In this document: in pieces, positions 54,180 to 63,469 of the stretch
Layout: the number at the start of each line of letters is the position of its first letter
Position numbering within the stretch: the first letter of the stretch is position 1
Assembly: GCF_025685425.1 (NCBI RefSeq)
Contig: NZ_JAGTAS010000054.1
Span: 62,001-126,000 of the forward strand
Direction of reading: 5' to 3'
DNA: 64,000 nt
Origin: Terriglobus albidus
Lineage (GTDB): Bacteria; Acidobacteriota; Terriglobia; Terriglobales; Acidobacteriaceae
Notes under the pieces: model-generated
Told to the model about the DNA's origin: nothing
What the model saw: only the letters and a program-made list of their open reading frames with translations
Database searches by the model: none
Translations under genes and position numbers: made by a program

Positions 54180-54662
54180 ATGAAACGGCATCTGCTCCTG
54201 CTCACTGCACTTCTGCTTGCCCCGCTCTCAGGCATGGCACAGACATCTTCGATCGTAGGCACATGGATCCTCACCGCTGCGGATAAGCTAATGCCGGATG
54301 GGACGAGAGTCTCCGATTACGGGCCGGATCCCCATGGCCTGGTGATCTTTACCGCCGATGGACATTACTCCGTCCAGATCTATCGCAATGACCGTGTGAA
54401 GTTTGCCTCGGGCGACAGACTGAAAGGCACGCCGGAGGAGTATCGCGCGATTGCAACTGAGATGAGTGTTCACTTCGGCACCTATACCGTCGATACAGCA
54501 AAGCACACCATCAGCTTCCACATCGATCGTGCCTCGGTTCCGAACCAGGATGACACGACGCAGGTGCGGGCTTATGAGCTGCAGGGAGATGTTCTCTCGT
54601 GGAAGGTCGCGGCACGGCCGGATGGATCGATTCCGATTACGGTGTTGAAGCGGGTGAAATGA
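54180..54662 (+). CDS. Exported lipocalin-like domain protein
   Basis: The 160-residue protein has a signal peptide (MKRHLLLLTALLLAPLSGMA) and a lipocalin-like barrel: SSIVGTWILTAADKLMPDGT, GLVIFTADGHYSVQIYRNDR, HFGTYTVDTAKHTISFHID and AYELQGDVLSWKV. The GTW motif after the signal is the family hallmark. It may bind a small hydrophobic ligand in the periplasm; no ligand is known. It follows the LysR gene on the same strand by 46 bp. Confidence 0.8.
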   Translation: MKRHLLLLTALLLAPLSGMAQTSSIVGTWILTAADKLMPDGTRVSDYGPDPHGLVIFTADGHYSVQIYRNDRVKFASGDRLKGTPEEYRAIATEMSVHFGTYTVDTAKHTISFHIDRASVPNQDDTTQVRAYELQGDVLSWKVAARPDGSIPITVLKRVK

Positions 54663-55003
54663 AGGGGTGTGGCTAATCTATTTGCCTGCCTAGGATTGGG
54701 TGGGAGGGGCGCGCTTCAGCCCGCCCATATGTAGCGTGTAAGAGATTGGGCTTTAGCTCCGGCCTTTCTTCATCTGCAAGAAAAGGCCCAGGGCTAAACC
54801 CTCATTCGTTTTTTGTGCGTATCTCAGCGGGCTGAAGCCCGCTGCTCCCACCAGATCGCGCTTCCCGCGAATCTCCCACTCACGTTCCGCATCACCACCC
54901 AGCGAACAAGTTCGTCGAGGCCGCACCTCTGCGCTTCTCCCAAAAGAAATTTCCTGCCTGCCTTGACACTCGCATCCATTACTCACACAATGTAGTACTA
55001 ACA
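54663..55003. other. Intergenic region with GGGCTTCAGCCC-type repeats
   Basis: This 341-bp gap contains GCTTCAGCCCGCC near 54713, GGGCTTTAGCTCCGGCC near 54749, AGGGCTAAACCCT near 54790 and GCGGGCTGAAGCCCGC near 54826-54841, the same short palindrome family as 63730-63890. TACTAACA near 54992 just before the PadR gene could be an operator half. No gene was recognised. Confidence 0.6.
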
Positions 55004-55330
55004 ATGCTTGGAGAGTTTGAGTACCTGATCATTACGGCGGCAGCGGGGCTTGGCGAGCGGGCGTATGGCGCTACCATCCGCGAAGAGATTGAGGCCAGCG
55101 GCCGAAGCTGTTCGATTGGTGCGCTGTACACCACCATCGATCGGCTGGAGGCGAAAGGTCTGCTGAAGACCTGGATGAGCGATGCCACACCCGAACGCGG
55201 TGGCCGCGCCAAGCGCATGGTAAGCATTACACCCAGCGGTGTGAACGCGGCGAAAGAGTTCTATGAGACGGTGATGCGGATCAGCCGCGGAGCCTCATGG
55301 GTGGCAAACCAGAGCAGGAGTGTTCTATGA
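55004..55330 (+). CDS. PadR-family transcriptional regulator
   Basis: The 108-residue protein matches PadR: EFEYLIITAAAGLGERAYGA, IREEIEASGRSCSIGALYTT as the helix-turn-helix, IDRLEAKGLL and the wing ERGGRAKRMVSITPSG. It carries no C-terminal extension (the short PadR-s2 type). In Acidobacteria such regulators are commonly paired with membrane proteins of the ABC permease type. Its stop overlaps the next start by ATGA (55327-55330). Confidence 0.88.
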   Translation: MLGEFEYLIITAAAGLGERAYGATIREEIEASGRSCSIGALYTTIDRLEAKGLLKTWMSDATPERGGRAKRMVSITPSGVNAAKEFYETVMRISRGASWVANQSRSVL

Positions 55331-56046
55331 CAGGCTGGACCATGGTGGAAGTCATCGCTTCACGTCTTCTGGAACGCAATGAGTGTGAGGCAGTGCTTGG
55401 CGATCTGGCGGAGACACGTGAAAGCACATGGTCAGCCATGCTGGATGTGATGGGTCTTGCGATTCGCCGTCACGCAACGCCGTGGCGCAATCTGGCGCCG
55501 TGGGTTGCTGCCTTCGGCCTGGCGCTGCCGTGCAGCCTGCTGTTGATGGGGCTGTCGGTCTCAATCAGCGCGACCTATCAACGGCTGTTCAATACCACGG
55601 TTCTGAAGAACACGGGCCTCGCACTTGGACCAGGCGTCGCCCTTTTGATCTGGAATGTAATTCTGCTGATCGGCTGGTCGTGGACCGGCGGCTTCGTGAT
55701 GGGATCCATTTCACGCAAGACCGTTCGCATCAGTGTGCTGATGTCTTCGCTTCCCTGCGTCTTCTGCATGGCGCGTTTTCATGTGGAGTCACTCTCACGT
55801 TTCTGCCTACTGCTCTTTCTTCTTCCCGCAGCGTGGGGAGTCTATCGAGGTTTGCGGCTCACACGCATTTACTTTCCTGCGGCGCTGGTGCTTGCAGTCG
55901 GTATCACGCTACTGACGATTCCCATGTGGCGCAGTCCCGGCGCATGGCTTCCTAACTGGGCGCTGAGCTGGCCGGCGTGGTACCTGGCGCTGACTGCGTG
56001 GAGAAGCTCCAGGCACTCAGAGAGCGCACGGCCGCTGGCCACCTGA
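55327..56046 (+). CDS. Membrane protein coupled to PadR (permease-prefix-like)
   Basis: Starting at the ATG inside the PadR stop, the 239-residue protein has an N-terminal soluble segment (VEVIASRLLERNECEAVLGD, LAETREST) that resembles the permease-prefix domain of acidobacterial ADOP-type ABC permeases, then about five or six transmembrane helices (roughly 47-73, 94-120, 130-145, 158-172, 182-198 and 205-222). It lacks the MacB and FtsX domains of full permeases. It may be the regulator's signal partner or a truncated relative. The function is unknown. Confidence 0.65.
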   Translation: MTGWTMVEVIASRLLERNECEAVLGDLAETRESTWSAMLDVMGLAIRRHATPWRNLAPWVAAFGLALPCSLLLMGLSVSISATYQRLFNTTVLKNTGLALGPGVALLIWNVILLIGWSWTGGFVMGSISRKTVRISVLMSSLPCVFCMARFHVESLSRFCLLLFLLPAAWGVYRGLRLTRIYFPAALVLAVGITLLTIPMWRSPGAWLPNWALSWPAWYLALTAWRSSRHSESARPLAT

Positions 56047-56262
56047 CACACACTGGTATCAGGCCGCGTCCTGCGGCTGCACCCGCCGTCGCTGCGAACC
56101 GGTACGGAATTCCCTACGTTAAAATTCGCGATTTTTCTAAAAGCGCGGAACCAACGTCCCCAATGGAACGTATCAGCGGGCGTACGTCGCAATACCGCGC
56201 GGCAGTCTTAGCTCGAAATCAGGATCTATAGGCTTCACACCTTATCTCTGAGGAGCACTCCC

Positions 56263-57432
56263 ATGTCGACTGCTCGCATAGCCCCTTGCGTCTTAAAGCA
56301 TTTTCCCTGTAGGTACAGAGTAGGGCGTCCGCATCCATGGGCGTTTTCCGCAATGAAAACGCCGCTGCACGCCTTTTCCGGGATACCCAGCAACAGGAAA
56401 AATGCGATAAAACGCCTGGCGATGATCTGGCTCATCGTTGCGGCACTTCCTCTGCTCTTCTTTGATAGCGCTATCGCGTACGCACGTCCCGCGATGCAAG
56501 CGAGCCTCAGTACAGAACGTACCGCCAAACCTGTACCGGCGACGACGCAGCAGATGTATCGCAAGCTGATTCAGCAAGCCGAACAGCGAAATGATCCACC
56601 TGCGCGACAAGGCTATCTATGGGCGGTACTGGCCGCGTCCTATCACGACATCGGCGATATTGCCGGTTCACAACATGCCTATGAACGCGCATTGCCCTTG
56701 CTGGCACAATCGCCGCAGTCACGCGACAACTATGCCACAGCCCTCGATAATCTTGGGAGTATCTATCTCGAGCTCGGCAATATTGCCGACGCAGAGAAGG
56801 TGAGGACACAGGCCTTTCATCTTCGCGAAGAGATGGGCAATCCCATTGACCTTGCCCGTGGCCACGAACATCTCGCCGAGGTGCTGCTGGCGCGCCATCG
56901 TTTCAAAGAGGCAGAGCAGCATGCTCGTGCCGCCTACGACACGCTCTCTGTCAATCCGGAGCCCGATGATATGGATGCTCCTACGGCCGAGCACCCGCAG
57001 TACACGGCGAGGCACGGCAACACCATGCTCGCCGCATTGATCACGCTGGTCTTTGCAAAATGCAACCAATCGGAGCTCCAGGAGTGTCTGCAGGCAGCAA
57101 AGCAAGCCGACGAAGTTGCAAGGAAGGAGTTCCCTTCCGGATCGCTGGAACAGGCACACGCCGCTATGGCGTTAGGCTTTGCGCAGTGGAAGACAGGAGA
57201 TGTCTCCACCGCTGATCAGACCTTGCGTAGCGGCATGGCCATGATGAAGTCAAGGCTCGGCGAAGGCCATCCGCTCGTACTTGATTCGATGTATGAATAC
57301 CGGGAGTTCCTGCAGGCACAGCACCGCAAGGCGGACCTCTCATCGCTCGATCATCAGATCAGGGATGCGAAAGAACATCGTCCGGCGGCGGCGTGCGCGA
57401 ATTGCACGATTAGTGTGTTTGCATTGCGGTAG
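56263..57432 (+). CDS. TPR-repeat protein with an in-frame mobile repeat near its N-terminus
   Basis: The ATG at 56263 has a strong GAGGAG 8 nt upstream. Codons 1-12 read MSTARIAPCVLK, then about 38 codons come from repeat copy F, then KRLAMIWLIVAALPLLFFDS continues as a signal-anchor. Without the insert the protein would read VLKRLAMIWLIV, a normal n-region. TPR units cover about 110-240 (YLWAVLAASYHDIGDIAGSQ, LDNLGSIYLELGNIADAEKV, GHEHLAEVLLARHRFKEAEQ) and 290-350. The product is about 389 residues and ends CANCTISVFAL. Translation might instead start at ATG 56422. It is probably a periplasmic scaffold; partners are unknown. Confidence 0.72.
   Translation: MSTARIAPCVLKHFPCRYRVGRPHPWAFSAMKTPLHAFSGIPSNRKNAIKRLAMIWLIVAALPLLFFDSAIAYARPAMQASLSTERTAKPVPATTQQMYRKLIQQAEQRNDPPARQGYLWAVLAASYHDIGDIAGSQHAYERALPLLAQSPQSRDNYATALDNLGSIYLELGNIADAEKVRTQAFHLREEMGNPIDLARGHEHLAEVLLARHRFKEAEQHARAAYDTLSVNPEPDDMDAPTAEHPQYTARHGNTMLAALITLVFAKCNQSELQECLQAAKQADEVARKEFPSGSLEQAHAAMALGFAQWKTGDVSTADQTLRSGMAMMKSRLGEGHPLVLDSMYEYREFLQAQHRKADLSSLDHQIRDAKEHRPAAACANCTISVFALR
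56297..56407 (+). repeat. MITE-like palindromic repeat, copy F, inside a coding sequence
   Basis: Starts AAGCATTTTCCCTGTAGG and ends CAACAGGAAAAATGCG. The inner hairpin GGGCGTTTTCC...GAAAACGCC is intact. TAAA occurs on both sides (56294-56297 and 56408-56411), so the net insertion is 114 nt and the reading frame of the host gene is kept. Confidence 0.88.
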
Positions 57433-57720
57433 GGAGAGATTCGAGCGAAGTTCATGAGAATTAGTGACCAAGCTTCGGTGCCTCAGCGGCTAAGCCGCGT
57501 GTTCTTCGCCTCTGTACGGGACGGCTCTAAGCCGCTGAGGGCATGTCAGCGGCAAGATCGGAGTGCTACGCGCGATACTGTTCTTCGCTGAAAGCGAAGA
57601 ATGGTACCAAGCAGGTCGTTCGCTAAACACCCCATCCAGCAAGCTGGCTGGGAGGCTCCGTATGCTCAGGATGACAGGCCTGGAAGAATATGGGCTGTCG
57701 AGTTGCCGCCGCTCTGCCCC
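57433..57720. other. Gap with a 60-bp hairpin repeat
   Basis: CCTCAGCGGCT (57481-57491) pairs with AGCCGCTGAGG (57530-57540), with inner GGCTCTAAGCC symmetry. Downstream CCAGCAAGCTGGCTGGGAGG (near 57637-57656) resembles debris at 52038. No gene was recognised in this gap between convergent genes. Confidence 0.6.
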
Positions 57721-57757
57721 AAACAAAAAATAGCCGTGCCGCTTTCGCGGCACGGCA
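57721..57757 (-). terminator. Rho-independent terminator of the third TonB receptor gene
   Basis: On the reverse strand TGCCGTGCCGCG pairs with CGCGGCACGG-type sequence around AAAG and is followed by CTATTTTTTGTTT. It lies 20 bp after the stop codon. Confidence 0.85.
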
Positions 57758-57777
57758 CAGGGGGCGTGTACAACGTC

Positions 57778-60700
57778 TTAGAAGTTGATACGGGCAGCGA
57801 GCTGCAGCAGCCTGGGCTCGTTTACCTGGGTTGTGATCTGTCCCTGTTGCGCCGAGCCGATGGAGGTATTCGGCGCGCCGAACTGGACACGGTTGAACAG
57901 GTTGAACGACTCGACACGAAGCTGCAGGATCACTTGCTCGGAGATGTGCGTGTCCTTGAACAAAGCGAGATCGAAGTTCGCTATGCCTGGAGCACGCAGT
58001 GTGTTATCGGTACGGGATTCGTTGCCGAACTTGAAGTTGCCCGGAGCAACGAAGCATGAGGTATTGAAGTATCCGCTGTTGGAGAACTTATCTCCCAACC
58101 GCGACTGCACACTGCCTCCAATGGTCTTAGTGCAACCCTGGACCACATTCGGACGTGTCGTACCGCCAAGCGAGTAGGTGCTGACGGTGTTTGAGGCCAT
58201 GGTGACGCCCAGGGGATATCCCTTCTGGAAGGTGGTGACGCCGTTGAAGCCCCAGCCGGAGACCAGTTTGTCCATCACGCCACTGACGCCGGCGGCAAAG
58301 TGCTGCCCGTAGCCGAATGGCAGTGAGTAGACGTAGCTGACGGTGAGACGCTGGCGCGAATCATAGCCGGAGAGCGCGTACTCTCCACCCAGGTCGTTGT
58401 TGTTTTGATAACCGGGAGCTCCGGTTGCCTCGAGCCACGAGGTGAGCGACTCGGCATTTGCCAGCAGCTTCGAGAAGGTATACGAGCCGAGCAGCACGCC
58501 GCCCGAGGTAAACCTCTTCTCCATCTTCATCTGCAGCGCGTTGTAGTTGCTGACGCCTACATAGTTACCCGTATTAGAGATGGCGCCGTATTGAGGGAAC
58601 GGACGATAGAGCTGCGTGGAGTTGATGGTTGCATACTGCTGCGACCCCTGATTGAACAACGATCGGTTAAACGGATTCGCAACGGTTTTGGTGAGGAAGC
58701 AGGCGCTCGACAGGTTCGCGGTTGAACCCACGCAGTTGGGATCGCTTGCGGCCTGGTTCAGATACGAGGCTGCGACCTGGTTGATGCTGTGGCTGATCGG
58801 CAGGTGAGATCCGTGCAGACCTGCATAAGCCGCTTCCAGGGCAACACCGAGCGGAAGTTGGCGTTGGATGGCGAAGTTCCACTGGTAGGTGGCGCCGTTC
58901 TCTTCATACTTCTGCAGCGCATTGGCGGAGCCGCCAAGCAGCAGGTTCTGGTAATTAGCGCCCCGGCCGGGAGCGGGCGTAATGCCGCTGGGCAATGGGT
59001 TATCCAGCGTAGCGTTTGGAGTCTTGCCGGAGTCGAGCGTCGTTACAGGGTTATTGGTGATGTATGAGAGAGGCGACTGTACCGGCGATTCCGGGAACTG
59101 CAGGATTGCCGGAATCACGAACTTGCCCCACCCGGCGCGAATGACCGTCTTGTCATCAGGTCTCCATGCCAGGCCGAGCCGTCCCGAAAAGTTGGTGAAG
59201 TGCTCGTCGCGCGTCCCCTGTCCTGGAGAAACCAGATCATAGGCGCCAGTAATTGCACGGCCGTTGATCGTGATAGCACCGAGAACTGGATTTACCTCGT
59301 TGGGATTGAAGGTGGCGATCAGGTTGTTGGTTTCGCGGAAGGTTCCCGGAATCTCATAGCGCAGACCGACATTCAGAGTCAGCTTCGGCGTCAGGTTCCA
59401 GTTGTCCTGCACGTAGTAGCCCTGGTAGTAGATGGTGCTGAAGGTCGGCGGAGCGATCTGCACAACACTGGCAGAGGATGCCTGATCAACCATGTAACCC
59501 ATCAAGAAGGAGGCGAAGGGATGTCCGCCTGCCGCGTTGTTTGCGAACGATGACATGAAGGGATTGAACTGGAACGATCCACCCGGGCTGTTGTTCTGGA
59601 AGTACTTCATCTCCATGCGGCGCAGATCGACACCGGCCTTGATGGTGTGGGCTCTGATGGTCTTCGTAATGGTCGGAGCAATGACGTAATTGTTATTGAC
59701 CGAGAAGATGTAACCGGTGCCGATCCCGTTGACCGTCGGGTTGGACAGAGCAATCGCTGGAACAGTGGTCGAGCTCGGCACGTTGTTCAGACCGGAGATG
59801 GTTCCCATATACGACGGGAAGCCGAGTTTGGTTTCGTCATATCCCAACGTTCCGGGCGTACGGACGTAGTTCCAACGAGTGAAGGAGAGCCGCAGATCGC
59901 CCACCAGGGTCGGACTGAACATATAGGAGTCACCGATGACCGTTTGATAGGTCTTGAACGACTCGGGCGAGATGGGGTCACCGGAACGAAGCCCGTTCTT
60001 GTACGGCTCCGATGCGGCGTTGCTTGAGTTCCACTGCGTATAACGGCCGAAGAGATTCTGCTTATCGCTGATCTTGAAATCGACGCGGCCGTTGTACTGA
60101 TCGTTCGTGCCGCCGGAGCCGGCATAGGCTACAAAGTTATTGGTCACTCCGGAACGTGTGGGCTGCGCGTAGTACGGGAAGGCGAGTAGGTTGGTGGCCA
60201 CCTTGCTCCAGCGAGCCTGCGGAATGACGTTGTTCGCGTACGGCGTGCGCGGTCCGGTATAGCCGGCACACCCCTGGCCAGCCGATGCAGTACCACCGCA
60301 TGGATCATAGATCTGTCCGGCGGTGGCTACGGAAGCGGGGCTGCCCGCTGCGTTGGCGCAATAACCGGTTGCGGAGTTGATGGTGCACAGCTCACTAAAA
60401 TCGCCGGCGCGCATCTTCACTGTCGGCACAGTGTAGTTATAGAGACGCTTCTGCGCCTGCCGGTAACCCTGATAATCGAAGAAGCCGAAGACCCTATCTC
60501 TGAAGATCGGGAAGCCGACATTCCCACCGAACTGGTTCTGGTGGTAGGGGTTCTTGCCAAGGACGTTTGCCGGAACATCGGTATGCTTTGCGAAGTACGG
60601 GGTCGAGTTAAAGATCGTATTGCGGACGTACTCGTATACGGTTCCGTGGATCTTATTCGAACCTGACTTGCTGGCGATGTTGATAACGCCGCCGGTGTAC

Positions 60701-61413
60701 ATGCCGTACTCGGCCGTGTTGTTGCTGGTCTGAACGCGAAATTCCTGGACAGCGTCCTGCGACGGCACAAGAATCGTGGCGTTGCCATAGGAGACGTTCA
60801 CCGGCGCGCCATCGTAGAGCGTGGAACTCTGATTGGCGCTGCCACCGCCGATCTGATAGTTACCGGCAGCGAATACGTTCTGGCCGGTCAGATTGCCCGA
60901 TGAGCTGCCCTGCGGAACCACTCCGGGAACAAGGCCGACCAGTGCGAGAACGTTTCTTCCATTCAGCGGTATGTCGGTCACGGCTTTGCCCTGAACGACC
61001 TGACCAAGAGAGGCATTCTCCGATTGAATGATCGGCGCCTGCGAGGTGATGGTAACCTCTTCCGTTGTTTCACCAATCGCGAGCTCTACATTTTCACGAG
61101 TTGCCAGAGCGACCTGCACCTCAACAGGGTTGTGGGTGTAGCGTTTGAAACCGCTCCTCTCAACCGTGAGGGTGTACTCACCGGGAATCAAAGATAGGAA
61201 CTGGAAGTCGCCGTTATCAGCGGTGGTAATGACCTTCTTGTCTCCAGTTGCATTGTTTGTCAGTGTTACCTGGGCGCCCGGCATTACCGATCCACTCGTG
61301 TCAGTGACCGTACCCACCACAGACCCGGCAGCGCTCTGTGCCCATGCGTGAGGAGCAATCCCCACCAGACACAGAAGGAGCATGCACAGGAGTGCTAATT
61401 TGATACCTTTCAT
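57778..61413 (-). CDS. Oar-like TonB-dependent receptor with carboxypeptidase regulatory domain
   Basis: Start set at ATG 61413 because GGGAGGAA lies just upstream and MKGIKLALLCMLLLCLVGIA is a signal peptide. The 1211-residue protein has a regulatory domain (GTVTDTSGSVMPGAQVTLTN), a plug with VTDIPLNGRNVLALVGLVPG and AEYGMYTGGVINIASKSG, and a barrel that ends RLLQLAARINF with a terminal Phe. It is an outer-membrane uptake receptor of unknown ligand. The upstream FG-GAP/DUF1080 gene on the same strand (133 bp away) may work with it. A terminator follows. Confidence 0.92.
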   Translation of the reverse strand: MKGIKLALLCMLLLCLVGIAPHAWAQSAAGSVVGTVTDTSGSVMPGAQVTLTNNATGDKKVITTADNGDFQFLSLIPGEYTLTVERSGFKRYTHNPVEVQVALATRENVELAIGETTEEVTITSQAPIIQSENASLGQVVQGKAVTDIPLNGRNVLALVGLVPGVVPQGSSSGNLTGQNVFAAGNYQIGGGSANQSSTLYDGAPVNVSYGNATILVPSQDAVQEFRVQTSNNTAEYGMYTGGVINIASKSGSNKIHGTVYEYVRNTIFNSTPYFAKHTDVPANVLGKNPYHQNQFGGNVGFPIFRDRVFGFFDYQGYRQAQKRLYNYTVPTVKMRAGDFSELCTINSATGYCANAAGSPASVATAGQIYDPCGGTASAGQGCAGYTGPRTPYANNVIPQARWSKVATNLLAFPYYAQPTRSGVTNNFVAYAGSGGTNDQYNGRVDFKISDKQNLFGRYTQWNSSNAASEPYKNGLRSGDPISPESFKTYQTVIGDSYMFSPTLVGDLRLSFTRWNYVRTPGTLGYDETKLGFPSYMGTISGLNNVPSSTTVPAIALSNPTVNGIGTGYIFSVNNNYVIAPTITKTIRAHTIKAGVDLRRMEMKYFQNNSPGGSFQFNPFMSSFANNAAGGHPFASFLMGYMVDQASSASVVQIAPPTFSTIYYQGYYVQDNWNLTPKLTLNVGLRYEIPGTFRETNNLIATFNPNEVNPVLGAITINGRAITGAYDLVSPGQGTRDEHFTNFSGRLGLAWRPDDKTVIRAGWGKFVIPAILQFPESPVQSPLSYITNNPVTTLDSGKTPNATLDNPLPSGITPAPGRGANYQNLLLGGSANALQKYEENGATYQWNFAIQRQLPLGVALEAAYAGLHGSHLPISHSINQVAASYLNQAASDPNCVGSTANLSSACFLTKTVANPFNRSLFNQGSQQYATINSTQLYRPFPQYGAISNTGNYVGVSNYNALQMKMEKRFTSGGVLLGSYTFSKLLANAESLTSWLEATGAPGYQNNNDLGGEYALSGYDSRQRLTVSYVYSLPFGYGQHFAAGVSGVMDKLVSGWGFNGVTTFQKGYPLGVTMASNTVSTYSLGGTTRPNVVQGCTKTIGGSVQSRLGDKFSNSGYFNTSCFVAPGNFKFGNESRTDNTLRAPGIANFDLALFKDTHISEQVILQLRVESFNLFNRVQFGAPNTSIGSAQQGQITTQVNEPRLLQLAARINF

Positions 61414-61546
61414 TGCGTTCCTCCCAAATGGCCGTATCCGTTGCGGCCCCGGTTTGTTTTTTTCAACTGCCTGCGACAAAGCGCCGGCTGCTTAATTGCT
61501 CTTGCGGCTTCGCACCAGAAAATGAATCAATGATTCCGATCGCCGG

Positions 61547-63469
61547 TTATTGGCTGCCGGTCTTCTTCTGCTGTCTTGTGCTCCAGAAGATGTAAGTGCC
61601 ACTCTTCGTGGAGGTGACAAGATCGATGTTTCCGTCCCCTTTCAGGTCGACCGCCAGAACATCCGATCCTCCACCGGAGAGGTTATGAACCAGCTCCGGC
61701 TCAAAGCGCGCGCCACCGGGGCTCTTCTTGTCGCGGACGGTGCGATACACGTACAGCACCGGAGGACCGTAGGGATCTGGATCGTAGTAGTCATCCAGAT
61801 GGGACCAGTAGCGCTTGGCCACGACGAAGTCAGGGATGCCGTCTCCATCCACATCCGCGATCGTGGAAGCATGCGGCTCGGTGAAGACCACGCCGCCTGC
61901 ACTCTCCGATGGAAGATGTCCCATGACCTGATGCGGGATAAAGGTGATCTCGCCGGAGGCGGACCGCTTCTGCTCGAACCAACTGATGCCCCATCCATGC
62001 GCCTGCATGGAGGTGATGACATCGGGGAGTCCGTCACCGTTGATGTCGTAGACACCGATCTTCGCGCCGCCGGCGGAGGTGCGTCCCCACTTCCCGAAAG
62101 GAGCGGGATGATAGGTCCACTTCGTTTCGGCGTCGTTCTGGGCAGGCTGTTCCCACCAACCGTACGCGCCGACGATGTCGATACGCCCATCGCCATTGAC
62201 ATCACCGGCGCCGACGCCATGCGCGGGCCAGGGACCATGCTCGCTGACCTTATGAACGATCCACTTGCCGGTAGGGTTCGAGGGGTCCGGCTTGGCGTAG
62301 CACATGTAGCCGCCGCCCATGTACACCAGCTCCGGCTTGCCATCCTTGTCGACATCGGCCAGCACCGTCTCTTCGCTGTCGATAGGAGCGACGACGGTGA
62401 ACTTCTCCCAGCGCCGTGACTCTCCCTTTGGATTGACGTAGAGCACGGCTCCTGTCTGACCGCCACCCGCGTGGCTGGTAGTAATCACGTCAGGCCATCC
62501 GTCACCGGTGAAGTCTGCGGCGTGCTGCACCCAGTCCTCCATCGAGTAGTTGGTAGAGGCGTTCACGACCTGCGCGGGATAGATCTCGCGCGACTGAGTA
62601 AAGTCAGGCCCGAAGTAGATAAAAGGGCCGGAGACGATATCGAGCTTGCCGTCATGATTGAAATCGGCAGCCGCAGCCGACCAGCCGTAATAGAACTCGT
62701 TGATCCGCTGCATACGAAAGTTAGGGCTGACCTGCTCTCTGGGCAGAGTCTTGATCGCAATGTCCTTGTAGGCGATGGCGCGGAAGTGAACGGTCCCACT
62801 CCCGACGTAGAGCGCGAACGGACCATAGCCACTCATGTTTTCGGTCGCAACACTTACGGCATCTCCACCGTCGTTGAAGAATGCCCGCAGAATATCGGCA
62901 TCGAGAAGCACCTCTACGTCGTTCCACTCACCGGCGCGTAAACCATGAACCGGACGCTGCAGAGGCGCCGTTACCCCCGCTGGCATCGGCACAGGCTCAG
63001 GAGGATTGAAACGACGGGCAGGTGTGCCAGGAGCGGGCGCAGGAGGCGCAAAGCGAATCTGGCCTCCGGCAAAGCGAAGCTGGGTATGGTCCGCCAGCTT
63101 GCCGGACTCATCGAAGGTGGCATGGTAGCCGGCCAGCTCCTGCGGCCGGATCGAGAGCAGATCTCCGCTCATACCGCTTGCGCTTTTGGCTGTGCGCATC
63201 ATGATGCCCGCATTGCATTCGCCTTCGCAGCGGAACTGCAGATAAACGGCACTGTCCTGTGCAGGCTTGTTGAAGACCAGCAGCCCGCTGCCGGTACCGG
63301 TGATCTCGCCATTCGAGGCGGACCACTGCGCGCCGCCCACCTGCTGCCATCCAGACAGAGACGAGCCCGTAAAGATGCCATCAGGAGCAAAGCTTGGGGA
63401 CTGCGCGACAAGCCCGGCAGACATGCTTACGGACAATGCGGAAGCTGCTAACAGGTACGACCGTCTCAT
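61547..63469 (-). CDS. Secreted DUF1080 plus FG-GAP (VCBS) repeat protein
   Basis: The 640-residue protein has a signal peptide (MRRSYLLAASALSVSMSAGL), a DUF1080 lectin-like domain (about 28-235, SLSGWQQVGGAQWSASNGEI and VYLQFRCEGECNAGIMMRT), known from 3-keto-disaccharide hydrolases, and a seven-bladed FG-GAP propeller (about 245-635). Its blades carry Ca2+ loops such as DFNHDGKLDIV, DFTGDGWPDVI, DVDKDGKPELV, DVNGDGRIDIV, DINGDGLPDVI, DVDGDGIPDFV and DLKGDGNIDLV. It probably binds or cleaves a glycan outside the cell. The gene precedes the third TonB receptor on the same strand. Confidence 0.87.
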   Translation of the reverse strand: MRRSYLLAASALSVSMSAGLVAQSPSFAPDGIFTGSSLSGWQQVGGAQWSASNGEITGTGSGLLVFNKPAQDSAVYLQFRCEGECNAGIMMRTAKSASGMSGDLLSIRPQELAGYHATFDESGKLADHTQLRFAGGQIRFAPPAPAPGTPARRFNPPEPVPMPAGVTAPLQRPVHGLRAGEWNDVEVLLDADILRAFFNDGGDAVSVATENMSGYGPFALYVGSGTVHFRAIAYKDIAIKTLPREQVSPNFRMQRINEFYYGWSAAAADFNHDGKLDIVSGPFIYFGPDFTQSREIYPAQVVNASTNYSMEDWVQHAADFTGDGWPDVITTSHAGGGQTGAVLYVNPKGESRRWEKFTVVAPIDSEETVLADVDKDGKPELVYMGGGYMCYAKPDPSNPTGKWIVHKVSEHGPWPAHGVGAGDVNGDGRIDIVGAYGWWEQPAQNDAETKWTYHPAPFGKWGRTSAGGAKIGVYDINGDGLPDVITSMQAHGWGISWFEQKRSASGEITFIPHQVMGHLPSESAGGVVFTEPHASTIADVDGDGIPDFVVAKRYWSHLDDYYDPDPYGPPVLYVYRTVRDKKSPGGARFEPELVHNLSGGGSDVLAVDLKGDGNIDLVTSTKSGTYIFWSTRQQKKTGSQ

